From contig DDSR01000157.1 in the NCBI GenBank assembly GCA_002343455.1, forward strand, positions 1 to 6,397: a stretch of DNA of 6,397 bases, read 5' to 3'. Numbering within the stretch: position 1 is the first letter of the stretch; every line of letters begins with the position of its first letter. This DNA comes from Deltaproteobacteria bacterium UBA2385 (GTDB taxonomy: Bacteria > Myxococcota_A > UBA796 > UBA2385). The position numbers and the translations under genes were made by a program. The notes below the pieces were generated by a model that saw nothing but the letters and a program-made list of their open reading frames with translations, was not told where the DNA came from and did not search any database. This document shows, in pieces, positions 1 to 6,333 of the stretch.

Positions 1-1025
1 ACGCGAGCCCGCCCGGCCTCGCCGCGGCGTCGCAGCTCCTCGTCGGAAGCGTCGACCACGCGGCGCAGGGCCTCGCTCCAGCGCTCGGTCGAGGCCTCGA
101 CCAGCCAGCCGGCCTCGCTCTCGCCCAGCAGCTCGCGGTGAGGAGGGATGTCGCTGAGCAGGACCGGGCGGCCGGCGGAGAGCGACTCCAGCGGGGCGAG
201 GGGGAAGCCCTCCAGCAGGCTGGGCAGGACCAGGGCCCGGGCGTGGGTCAACAGCGCGTCGCGGCGGCGCCCGTGCAGCGGGCCGGTCAGCCGCACGCCG
301 GGAGGGGCGGCGGCCTTCAGCCGCTGCACATAGTCCTCGCTGTAGCTGCCTCCGCCGACGATCAGCAGGGGCAGCTCGATCCCGGAGGCCTTGTAGGCGC
401 GCAGCAGGCCGTCGATGCCCTTCTCGGGCACCAGCCTGCCCAGCAGGAGCAGGAAGCGCCCGGACTCGAGCCCCTCCAGCCCCGCCTCGGCCAGCGGCAC
501 GGCCTCGATCGGGTCGACGCCGTTGGGGATCCAGGTCGCATCGACCCCCTTGCGGGCGTAGTGGGCGGCGAGGTCGTGGCTGACGGTGATCAGCCGGTTG
601 GGGAAGCGCCCGGCGGCCCAGGCCCCGGTCAGCAGGGCGAGGCGCGCGGCCGGACCCCACTTGTCGCGCTGCCAGTCCAGGCCGTGCACCGTGACCACCG
701 AGGGGACCCCGAAGAGCCGCGGCGCCCAGGACCACAGGGCCGGCCCGGTGGCGTGCACATGGACCAGGTCCGCCCCGCGGATCGCCGCCGGCATCGAGCG
801 CCCGGTGTGGACGAAGGCCTCCAGGTGCTTGCTGTAGATCGTGCCGACGTCGACCAGCCGCACCCCGTTGTGCTCTCCGGGCCCCAGCACGTTGTAGCGA
901 CCGCGGCAGTAGATCGTGACCTCGACCCCGCGCTGCACCAGCCGGGGCGCCAGCGAGGCCATCGCCGCTTCTACGCCCCCCTCGGGACCCCAGGGTGCCC
1001 GCAAGCCGACCATCGCCACCCGCAT
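1..1025 (-). CDS. GT4-type (GT-B fold) glycosyltransferase, 3' end cut by window edge
   Basis: A retaining, nucleotide-sugar-dependent glycosyltransferase, probably cytoplasmic or loosely membrane-bound and adding a sugar to a surface glycan or lipid-linked precursor. I translated 341 residues from the ATG at 1025; the C-terminus lies beyond position 1. The N-terminal domain starts with a beta strand (MRVAMVGLR) and a Gly-rich acceptor-side loop, PEGGVEAA (14-21). It continues with VHVH (88-91), a VHG motif (113-115) and ITVS (146-149). The C-terminal Rossmann domain has IPNGVD (166-171), then GRLVPEKG (196-203) carrying the donor-phosphate Arg197 and Lys202, and the EX7E motif E272/E280 in EGFPLAPLE. 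These are classic GT4 signatures. A GGAGAGG ribosome-binding site (1032-1038) lies 6 nt upstream, and the gene begins 1 nt after the previous stop, so it is co-transcribed and probably translationally coupled with the nucleotidyltransferase-like gene. There is no signal peptide or membrane segment in the visible part. The family is very likely; the sugar and acceptor cannot be read from sequence. Confidence 0.93.
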   Translation of the reverse strand, partial: MRVAMVGLRAPWGPEGGVEAAMASLAPRLVQRGVEVTIYCRGRYNVLGPGEHNGVRLVDVGTIYSKHLEAFVHTGRSMPAAIRGADLVHVHATGPALWSWAPRLFGVPSVVTVHGLDWQRDKWGPAARLALLTGAWAAGRFPNRLITVSHDLAAHYARKGVDATWIPNGVDPIEAVPLAEAGLEGLESGRFLLLLGRLVPEKGIDGLLRAYKASGIELPLLIVGGGSYSEDYVQRLKAAAPPGVRLTGPLHGRRRDALLTHARALVLPSLLEGFPLAPLESLSAGRPVLLSDIPPHRELLGESEAGWLVEASTERWSEALRRVVDASDEELRRRGEAGRAR

Positions 1026-1026
1026 C

Positions 1027-1980
1027 TCAGGCCTCTCCGACGGGCTGCCCGCCCCGGGCAAGTTCCAGCGCCTCGTGCAGGCCGGCGGCCTCCATCCGAC
1101 GCCGGGCCTCGCCCAGCACATAGTCCCGGTAGTCGTTGAGCAGCGTAGCCGCGACCTCCTCGCCCTGCTTGAAGCGCTCCTGCCGCAGGCTCGCGTCCAG
1201 CCAGGCGTACTTGCGGCTCCAGAAGCCCCCCCAGGCCCGCCTGGCCAGCGGCTCGGCGCGGTCGAGGAGGCCCACGGGCAGCCGCTCTTCGAGGCGGCGG
1301 GCGCTGGCCGGCAGGGGGGGCGCCGCCAGGGCCCGCTCGACGCACCAGTCCATGCCCGGCACGAAGGTCCGCACCCAGTCGTTGGCCTCCATCAGGCGGG
1401 CGCAGGCGACCGGCCCGGCCATCGGCACCGCCGTGGCCAGCTCGATCGCCGTGAAGAGGTTGCGGTCGCCGATCAGCGGGCGGTCCTCGGCCAGCATGTA
1501 GTTGTTGCCGAAGAGGTCGCGCAGGGCGCGGGGCCAGCTCCGCCGCGCCACCTGGAGCAGGCTGTGCAGGGTCCAGACCCGGCCGGGCGCCGTGAGGATC
1601 ATGAAGTCCACGTCGTCGCCGGGGGCGGTGCTCAGCTTGGAGAGGCTCCCGGTGACCAGCACCCCGCGCACGAAGGGCAGCCGGGTGAGCGTCGCGGCCG
1701 CCACCTTCGCCAGGGGCCAGAGGCGCTCGGCGTTGGCGGCGCGCTCCTTGCGGCGGGCGATCAGCTCCTTCCGCCCGGGCCGGTAGAGGTGGGATTGCCG
1801 GTGCTCGAGCTCCCCGCTGGCCGCCAGCCGCGCGACCGCCTCGTGGACCCGCTCGGGGCGGGCCGGATCGACCAGCCGGACCAGCTCGGCGTCACGCAGC
1901 GGGTGCTGGAAGATGTCGAAGTACAGGACCAGCCGGAGAACGTCGGTGCGGGCGTCGGCGGAGGGGGGAGCGAGGGCCAC
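1027..1980 (-). CDS. Nucleotidyltransferase-motif protein of unknown substrate, with N-terminal helical/winged-helix-like region
   Basis: A 317-residue soluble protein read from a GTG at 1980. Residues about 13-70 look like a small helical, possibly winged-helix, module (LYFDIFQHPL near 19-28, then helices and an LYRPGRKE turn). Next comes a pol-beta-type nucleotidyltransferase signature: TGSLSK (110-115) with Gly111-Ser112, then the metal-binding pair D123-V-D125 followed by FMIL. The third catalytic carboxylate is not obvious. The remaining ~190 residues are helical and basic with no motif I can name. The reaction is unknown; transfer of a nucleotide to a small molecule, sugar or protein is possible from the motif alone. 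An in-frame GTG at 2043 would add 21 residues. I prefer 1980 because the extra residues are basic and featureless, the homology-like part starts soon after it, and it leaves room for a divergent promoter; neither start has a strong Shine-Dalgarno. It lies 1 nt ahead of the GT4 gene, so a role in glycan synthesis is inferred. That the gene is real is very likely; its function is open. Confidence 0.85.
   Translation of the reverse strand: MALAPPSADARTDVLRLVLYFDIFQHPLRDAELVRLVDPARPERVHEAVARLAASGELEHRQSHLYRPGRKELIARRKERAANAERLWPLAKVAAATLTRLPFVRGVLVTGSLSKLSTAPGDDVDFMILTAPGRVWTLHSLLQVARRSWPRALRDLFGNNYMLAEDRPLIGDRNLFTAIELATAVPMAGPVACARLMEANDWVRTFVPGMDWCVERALAAPPLPASARRLEERLPVGLLDRAEPLARRAWGGFWSRKYAWLDASLRQERFKQGEEVAATLLNDYRDYVLGEARRRMEAAGLHEALELARGGQPVGEA
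1032..1038 (-). promoter_or_regulatory. Ribosome-binding site of the GT4 gene
   Basis: Reads GGAGAGG on the minus strand, 6 nt before the ATG at 1025. It lies inside the last codons of the upstream gene, whose TGA (1027-1029) falls between it and the start. This fixes the GT4 start and suggests coupled translation. Confidence 0.7.
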
Positions 1981-2065
1981 GTCGAGGGCTATCCCAATGG
2001 CTCGCCTGGTTGTCCTCCCGCCCCGGCCGTCGGCATCGAGCACACGCGCCGTTAGAGGCTCGCCC
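1981..2065. promoter_or_regulatory. Divergent intergenic region, presumed two-way promoter
   Basis: This is the only gap between head-to-head genes in the window: 85 nt if the minus-strand gene starts at 1980, only 22 nt if it starts at 2043. Both divergent transcripts should begin in or near it. On the plus strand TTGTCC (around 1999-2004) could be a -35-like element, but I see no convincing -10 partner, and nothing clear on the minus strand. No operator-like palindrome stands out. The call rests on gene arrangement rather than on a recognised promoter, and the true promoters may lie inside the 5' coding ends. Confidence 0.35.
2054..2058 (+). promoter_or_regulatory. Ribosome-binding site that fixes the GTG start of the GT2 gene
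   Basis: AGAGG lies 7 nt upstream of the GTG at 2066. The reading frame stays open upstream to an ATG at 1913, but that extension is basic, has no membrane segment and would overlap the divergent gene. The GTG leads directly into a hydrophobic N-terminal helix, as expected for this family. Confidence 0.6.
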
Positions 2066-3490
2066 GTGCCAGACCCGTTGCTCCTGCTGCTGCCCTACGC
2101 CGCCATCCTCGGCGCCCTCAGCGTCCACGGCCTGCACCGGCTCTACCTCTCCGCGGTCTACGCCCGGGTGCGCGCGCAGGCTCCGCAGGCCGGCCCGCCG
2201 GGCGCCCTGCCCCTGGTCACGGTCCAGCTCCCCATCTTCAACGAGCGCAACGTCGTCGAGCGCCTGGTCGACGCCGCCTGCCGCCTGGACTGGCCCGCCG
2301 ACCGCCTGGAGATCCAGGTCCTCGACGACAGCACCGACGACACCACCGCGGTCGCCGAGGCCGTCGCCGCCTCCTGGAGGGCCCGCGGCATCGAGGTGCG
2401 GGTGCTCCATCGGGCCGATCGTTGCGGCTACAAGGCCGGCGCCCTGGCCCACGGCCTGAGCCTCGCCCGCGGCGAGTTCATCGCCGTCTTCGACGCCGAC
2501 TTCGTGCCCACCCCGCAGTTCCTGCGGCAGGTCCTGCCCCACTTCGCCGAGGGCGTCGGCATGGTCCAGGCCCGCTGGGGCCACCTCAACGAGGGCCAGA
2601 ACCTGCTGACCCGCCTCGCCGCCGTCATGCTCGACGGCCACTTCGTCGTCGAGCACACCGCCCGCAACCGCAGCGGCCGCTTCTTCAACTTCAACGGCAC
2701 CGCCGGCGTCTGGCGCCGCGCCTGCATCGAGGCCGCCGGCGGCTGGCAGCACGACACCCTGACCGAGGACCTGGACCTCTCCTACCGGGCCCAGCTCGCC
2801 GGCTGGCGCTTCGTCTTCCTGCGCGACGAGGTCGTCCCCGCCGAGCTCCCCGCCGACATCCGCGCCTTCAAGCTCCAGCAGCACCGCTGGGCCAAGGGCA
2901 CCATGCAGACCGCCCGCAAGCTGCTGCCGCAGATCCTCCGCGCCCCCCTGCCGGCCCGGGTCAAGCTGGAGAGCCTCGTCCACCTGGCCAGCAACCTCGC
3001 CTGGCCGCTGGTCCTCGCCCTCGCCTTGCTGATGCCCCTCGCCGTGCTCGCCCGAGGCCAGGGCGAGCTCTCCCGCACGCTGGTCCTGGACCTGCCGGTC
3101 TTCTTGCTCTCGACCGGGGGCTTCGGCCTCTTCTACGCCCTGGCCGCCCGCGACGCCTCGCCCGCTGACTGGCGCGGCCGCCTCTGGCGCATCCCCCTGG
3201 CCATGGCGCTGGGCATCGGCATGTCCATCAACCAGACCCGGGCCGTGGTCGAGGGCCTCTTCGGCAAGGACCTGACCTTCCTGCGCACCCCCAAGGCCGG
3301 CGATCGCCCGGTCCGCAGCTACGTCGTCGCCGCCGGGATCTGGCCCTGGGCCGAGCTGCTGATGGCCGCCTGGATGCTGATCGGCATCGCCGCCTGCGCC
3401 GCCGCCGGCTTGTGGGCCAGCCTGCCCTTCCTGACCCTCTTCGGGGTCGGCTTCCTGATGGTCGGGTTCAGCGGCCTGCGTCCGGCCTAG
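2066..3490 (+). CDS. Membrane-embedded family 2 glycosyltransferase, CslA/cellulose-synthase-like
   Basis: A 474-residue inner-membrane glycosyltransferase that probably polymerises a beta-linked polysaccharide from a nucleotide sugar on the cytoplasmic face and passes it through its own membrane part. Order of parts: one N-terminal membrane helix (about 4-28); a GT-A catalytic domain (about 48-290); then roughly five membrane helices (about 303-330, 336-360, 376-396, 425-448, 451-471). All family motifs are visible: LPIFNE (55-60), D87-D88 in LDDSTDDT, the metal-binding DAD at 143-145, T233-E234-D235 in the base motif, and QQHRW (271-275), the Q(Q/R)XRW motif of processive synthases. [13 protein letters not shown] (206-218) is typical of the CslA-like branch (plant glucomannan synthases and bacterial relatives). 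No PilZ domain follows, so direct c-di-GMP control as in BcsA is not expected. The polymer is not identifiable. The gene stands alone on the plus strand, divergent from the nucleotidyltransferase/GT4 pair. Confidence 0.93.
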   Translation: MPDPLLLLLPYAAILGALSVHGLHRLYLSAVYARVRAQAPQAGPPGALPLVTVQLPIFNERNVVERLVDAACRLDWPADRLEIQVLDDSTDDTTAVAEAVAASWRARGIEVRVLHRADRCGYKAGALAHGLSLARGEFIAVFDADFVPTPQFLRQVLPHFAEGVGMVQARWGHLNEGQNLLTRLAAVMLDGHFVVEHTARNRSGRFFNFNGTAGVWRRACIEAAGGWQHDTLTEDLDLSYRAQLAGWRFVFLRDEVVPAELPADIRAFKLQQHRWAKGTMQTARKLLPQILRAPLPARVKLESLVHLASNLAWPLVLALALLMPLAVLARGQGELSRTLVLDLPVFLLSTGGFGLFYALAARDASPADWRGRLWRIPLAMALGIGMSINQTRAVVEGLFGKDLTFLRTPKAGDRPVRSYVVAAGIWPWAELLMAAWMLIGIAACAAAGLWASLPFLTLFGVGFLMVGFSGLRPA

Positions 3491-3975
3491 AAGTAGAAGT
3501 GGCCGGAGAGGCTCCCGTCCAGCCAGACATCGGAGGACGGGACGAGGCCGACGACCGGCGCCAGCTCCAAGAGCACGTCGAAGGGGGCGCCCTCGGAGAC
3601 GAGGCCGATGCCGAAGGGCAGCCCGACCCCGAACCCCAGCTGATCGGTCGGGGGGTGGGTGTTCAGCCGACCACCGACGCCGATGAAGACCGGGAAGTAG
3701 AGCTTGGGCGCCTCGGCGGTGCGCAAGCGGACGGCGTTCCAGAGGTAGTCGCCGTGGATCTCGACGTGGTCCGCCCGCGTGTCCCAGCCTGCCGCGAGGT
3801 GTACGCTGCTGTGGACGTCGGGCCGCCACATCATCGACAGTCCGGTCGGATCGCCGATGGCGATTCCCAGGCCGAAGCCCTTGGCGCCCTTGCTGGAGCC
3901 GATCGTCACATCACGATCAGCCTCGGCGGGGGAGGTGAGGGAGAGGGCCAGCAGGAGGAGAGGAGTGAGGCTCAT
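3487..3975 (-). CDS. Small outer-membrane beta-barrel protein, DUF3996-like
   Basis: A 162-residue secreted protein. Residues 1-19 form a signal peptide (MSLTPLLLLA, then LSLTSPAEA with an AEA cleavage site), though without a basic residue in the n-region. The mature ~143 residues alternate polar and hydrophobic positions as beta-barrel strands do. They contain GFGLGIAIGDPTGLS (33-47), HADYLW-like IHGDYLWN (73-80), FIGVGGRLN (97-105), a strand around 112-126 rich in Gly, and LLELAPVVGL (135-144). The chain ends GHFYF with a terminal Phe, as in BAM beta-signals. This pattern resembles the DUF3996 outer-membrane family common in myxobacteria; that assignment is from memory of the family, not a search. 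Size fits an eight-stranded barrel. The role is unknown: structural, or export of a surface product. The ATG at 3975 has AGGAG 5 nt upstream; the start lies 59 nt inside the preceding larA-like gene. Its stop shares a CTAG with the stop of the convergent GT2 gene. Confidence 0.85.
   Translation of the reverse strand: MSLTPLLLLALSLTSPAEADRDVTIGSSKGAKGFGLGIAIGDPTGLSMMWRPDVHSSVHLAAGWDTRADHVEIHGDYLWNAVRLRTAEAPKLYFPVFIGVGGRLNTHPPTDQLGFGVGLPFGIGLVSEGAPFDVLLELAPVVGLVPSSDVWLDGSLSGHFYF
3513..3542. repeat. Inverted repeat just past the GT2 stop, possible weak terminator hairpin
   Basis: TCCCGTCC (3513-3520) pairs exactly with GGACGGGA (3535-3542) across a 14-nt loop, 23-52 nt downstream of the plus-strand stop. 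It is not followed by a T run, and it sits inside the 3' coding end of the barrel gene, so it may be a chance product of GC-rich coding sequence. It is the only candidate hairpin I noticed at this tail-to-tail junction. Confidence 0.2.
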
Positions 3976-5137
3976 GGGGGCTCCTGGTGTGGGGTGCCTC
4001 CATGGCAGCCCCAAGCCCGTCGACACTTGCTCGCTGCGGCAGCCGGGTGAAGGGCGAGGGCACCTCCAGCCAGTCCGGGCCGGTCGGCGCCGCCTCGGCC
4101 GAGGCGTCCAGGCCCACAGCGCGCAGCTCCGCGCTCTGTTCACAGCCTCGCACGGCCAGCCGGTAGCGCCGGGCCAGCAGGGCCAGGATGACGGCTCGCT
4201 GGGCTCCCGCGCCGCGGGGCTCCTCGCCGAGCAGCAGCTCCTCCCAGGGCGGCTGGCAGGAACGGAGGGCCGCGACGAAGCCGGACTCGGCGCCCAGGCC
4301 CTCGGGGCAGGCGGCGTCCAGCACCAGCAGGGCCCCCGGGGCCAGGGGAGGGTCGGGCGAGAGGGCCAGGTAGCTCGCCGCGCGGCTGGCCTGGTAGAAG
4401 GAGGAGGCCTTGGCCGGGGGCACCCGGAGCACGGCGCCGGCCCACTCTCCGGCTACGGGGACCCAGGGGTCGAGCTGTCGGGAGGCTTCTCTCAACAGCT
4501 CGCCCGGAGGCCCGCAGAGCCACTGTCCCGACGGCAGCCGGTTCAGGGCGAGGCCCAGGCCGAGCTGCTCGCCGAGCGCGTCGATCACTTCACGGAAGGG
4601 GTTGCCCTCGAGCGAGCCGATGCGCACCCCGGGGGCGATCACCCGGTCGCGGGCGTGCAGCGCGGCGATCGTGGCCCGGCCGCCGCAGCCGACGACCACA
4701 CCTTTGTGGCCGCCGGAGAGCCCGGCGTACTGATGAAGCTCGGCGAGGCCGATGCTGAGCAGATGATCGGCCTCGGATACGGTTGTGGTGACGAAGCCCG
4801 GGACCCCACCGTGCTCGCCATAGAGCACGGCGTCGTCGGGATCGGACTGTTCGAGATCGTAGCCCTGCAAGGGGGCGAGCTCGGCCGCGCTCATCGGCCG
4901 GTGCAGGCCCAGGCCGACCACCACCCGCAGCCGCCCGGGGATCCGCCTGCGCAGCGCCTCCAGCGCCGGGCGAGGATCCAGCGGTCGGGTCAGATCGGGG
5001 ATGCAGACCGCGACGGTTCCGCCGAGGGCTCCGAGGGCATCGGCGAAGGGCTCCAGGGCCCCGGCCGCATCTGCTGCCAGAGCGACTCCGCCAGCGCTGC
5101 TGCTGCCAGAGGGAGGTACTGCGCGAAGGCTGGCCAT
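3917..5137 (-). CDS. LarA-family (DUF2088) nickel-pincer-nucleotide-type racemase/epimerase
   Basis: A 406-residue soluble protein related to lactate racemase LarA, which inverts alpha-hydroxy acids by hydride transfer to a nickel-pincer nucleotide (NPN). The signature positions line up with Lactiplantibacillus LarA: PDLTRP with D48 and R51 (DxTR); LGLHRP with H79-R80 (LarA His108); ELHQYAGLSGGHKG with H135 and K145 spaced by 10, as LarA His174 and Lys184 (the Lys joined to the cofactor); and H161, 16 past K145, as the nickel ligand His200. Further on are EGNPFREV (177-184), SFYQASR (246-252) matching the YQxxK motif but with Arg252 in place of Lys298, and LVLDAACPEGLG (271-282). Only ~47 residues precede DLTR, about 24 fewer than in LarA. 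The last ~35 residues are Pro/His-rich and look non-conserved. The ATG at 5137 has AGGAG 5 nt upstream, and no other start precedes the motifs. Family is very likely; the substrate need not be lactate. No larBCE is in the window. Confidence 0.9.
   Translation of the reverse strand: MASLRAVPPSGSSSAGGVALAADAAGALEPFADALGALGGTVAVCIPDLTRPLDPRPALEALRRRIPGRLRVVVGLGLHRPMSAAELAPLQGYDLEQSDPDDAVLYGEHGGVPGFVTTTVSEADHLLSIGLAELHQYAGLSGGHKGVVVGCGGRATIAALHARDRVIAPGVRIGSLEGNPFREVIDALGEQLGLGLALNRLPSGQWLCGPPGELLREASRQLDPWVPVAGEWAGAVLRVPPAKASSFYQASRAASYLALSPDPPLAPGALLVLDAACPEGLGAESGFVAALRSCQPPWEELLLGEEPRGAGAQRAVILALLARRYRLAVRGCEQSAELRAVGLDASAEAAPTGPDWLEVPSPFTRLPQRASVDGLGAAMEAPHTRSPHEPHSSPPAGPLPHLPRRG
3981..3985 (-). 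promoter_or_regulatory. Ribosome-binding site of the barrel gene, inside the larA-like gene
   Basis: AGGAG on the minus strand, 5 nt before the ATG at 3975. It decides this start over the in-frame upstream extension (open to 4143), which is Arg/Pro-rich and would bury the signal peptide. Confidence 0.65.
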
Positions 5138-6333
5138 GCCGGCTCCTGCCAGGCTCGGGTGAGGGGATCGTAGGTGGTCAGGGCCGCGTAGGACAGCGGC
5201 GCCAGCAGCACCAGCACCGTCCAGGAGCGCACGCCGCAGAGCAGCGCGGGCACCCAGACCCAGACCAGGTACCAGGGGTGGACGGTCGGCGAGAGCAGCA
5301 CAAAGGCCCCGCCCACCCAGAGCGCCACCCGGGCCGGATCGCGCAGCTTCCACCAGCTCCCCAGCACCACCAGGGCGCCGATGCCCACGGCGATCAGGCG
5401 GGCCTCGCGGGCCACGATGCCCAGCGGCGCCAGCAGCCCCGACAGCAGGGCGAAGCCGCCGGCGTTGAAGGACCAGTGCTGGCCGTAGGTCAGCAGGCCC
5501 CGGAGCATCGCCGGTCCCGCGGCGACGAAGGGCCAGGCGCTGGCCACCCCCAGGGCCAGCACCAGCAGCAGCAGCCAGGGCTGGCGGTGCCGCAGCGAGG
5601 GCAGCATCACGAAGGGCAGGAACTTCACCAGCCCGCCCAGCCCGGCCCAGCCCAGGCCCGAGCGCCCCTCGCTCCAGTGCGCCAGGGCCAGGGCCATGCC
5701 CAGCAGGGCCAGGAACTCCATATGGCCGCTCCCGGCGCTCTCCACCGCCGCCAGCGGCAGCACCGCGTAGAGCCAGGCGTTGGCCGTGCTGCGGCCTCTG
5801 GCGCGCAGGGCCATCGCCAGGGCCGCCGCCACCCCCGCGTCGCACAGCGCCATCGCCGCCTTGAAGAGCAGGGCCGTCGGCGAGAGCGCCGCCAGGACCG
5901 CGAAGAGCCAGAGGGCCAGCGGCGGGTAGATGCTGGTCACGCCCGGGTGGTTGACCAGCTCGCGCACCGGCAGCTCGGGCACGAGGCCCAGCTCGGCCGG
6001 GGCTTGCAGGTAGGGGTTGCCCCCGTGCAGCACCAGCCAGCCCTCCCAGATATAGCGGTAGAGGTCGTCGGACAGGCTCGGCGGCGAGGCCAGCAGCAGC
6101 GCGCGCACCGCCAGCGCCGCGACGAAGACCTGCCGGGGGCGCAGCCGGCGCACGTCCAGCCGCTCGGTCCCCGGGCGGTCGAGCCGGTGCCGACGCAGGT
6201 CCAGGGCGTGCGCCAGCAGCCCCAGCAGCCCCCAGGCCATCAGCAGGACGATGGCGCGGGTCGGCTCGGCGCGCAGATCTCCGAGCCAGACCAGGGCCAG
6301 GGAGAAGAGCAGGGCGACGAGCAGGGCGGGCAT
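4990..6333 (-). CDS. Multi-pass GT-C glycosyltransferase (GT87/DUF2029-like, mannosyltransferase type)
   Basis: A 447-residue integral membrane protein with roughly ten to eleven hydrophobic helices. It most likely transfers a sugar, often mannose in this group, from a polyprenyl-phosphate donor to an acceptor on the periplasmic side of the inner membrane. In the first large loop, DDLYRYIWEG (89-98) followed by GGNPY (104-108) and SIYPPL (134-139) is the typical GT-C acidic catalytic-loop pattern, with D89/D90 the candidate base. Later landmarks are SGHMEF (202-207), GGLVKFLPFV (233-242) and LSPTVHPWYLVW (347-358), all usual in DUF2029/alpha-mannosyltransferase-like proteins. The last helix is about 400-420; it is followed by a Pro/Ser-rich tail that ends with a TGA inside the downstream larA-like gene. 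The ATG at 6333 is the first possible start in frame and has no Shine-Dalgarno. It is first in the three-gene minus-strand run as far as the window shows. Family call is good; donor and acceptor are inferred. Confidence 0.88.
   Translation of the reverse strand: MPALLVALLFSLALVWLGDLRAEPTRAIVLLMAWGLLGLLAHALDLRRHRLDRPGTERLDVRRLRPRQVFVAALAVRALLLASPPSLSDDLYRYIWEGWLVLHGGNPYLQAPAELGLVPELPVRELVNHPGVTSIYPPLALWLFAVLAALSPTALLFKAAMALCDAGVAAALAMALRARGRSTANAWLYAVLPLAAVESAGSGHMEFLALLGMALALAHWSEGRSGLGWAGLGGLVKFLPFVMLPSLRHRQPWLLLLVLALGVASAWPFVAAGPAMLRGLLTYGQHWSFNAGGFALLSGLLAPLGIVAREARLIAVGIGALVVLGSWWKLRDPARVALWVGGAFVLLSPTVHPWYLVWVWVPALLCGVRSWTVLVLLAPLSYAALTTYDPLTRAWQEPAWPAFAQYLPLAAAALAESLWQQMRPGPWSPSPMPSEPSAEPSRSASPI
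5143..5147 (-). promoter_or_regulatory. Ribosome-binding site of the larA-like gene, inside the GT-C gene
   Basis: AGGAG on the minus strand, 5 nt before the ATG at 5137, the same sequence and spacing as for the barrel gene. It supports a true start 148 nt upstream of the end of the GT-C frame. Confidence 0.65.

Noticed and set aside
916..2055. 379-codon open frame on the plus strand antisense to the nucleotidyltransferase-like and GT4 genes (and a similar 333-codon frame at 138-1139)
   Set aside because: Its translation is low-complexity Gly/Ala/Arg/Gln/Pro-rich with no domain, as expected opposite a GC-rich gene with G/C third positions. The minus-strand readings carry clear family motifs.
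1913..2065. Upstream ATG extension of the GT2 gene
   Set aside because: It would add 51 basic residues with no membrane segment and overlap the divergent gene. The GTG at 2066 has AGAGG 7 nt before it and starts directly at the first helix.
1892..3829. 645-codon minus-strand open frame opposite the GT2 gene
   Set aside because: Low-complexity Gly/Asp/Gln/Glu-rich product with no recognisable domain. It is fully explained as the shadow of the GT2 gene, which has every catalytic motif.
5060..5110. CAG/GCAG-type short repeats on the minus strand near the start of the larA-like gene
   Set aside because: They are a few Ala/Gln/Ser codons in a GC-rich coding region, not a repeat array or CRISPR.
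3779..5173. 464-codon plus-strand open frame opposite the larA-like gene, and 5278-6348 opposite the GT-C gene
   Set aside because: Repetitive Gln/His/Arg/Gly-rich translations without domains; shadows of the minus-strand genes.
5138..5845. In-frame upstream extension of the larA-like gene by 236 codons
   Set aside because: The extension is Gly/Ala/Arg-rich, has no LarA-like N-terminal sequence and lies over the GT-C coding region. The ATG at 5137 has a strong ribosome-binding site.
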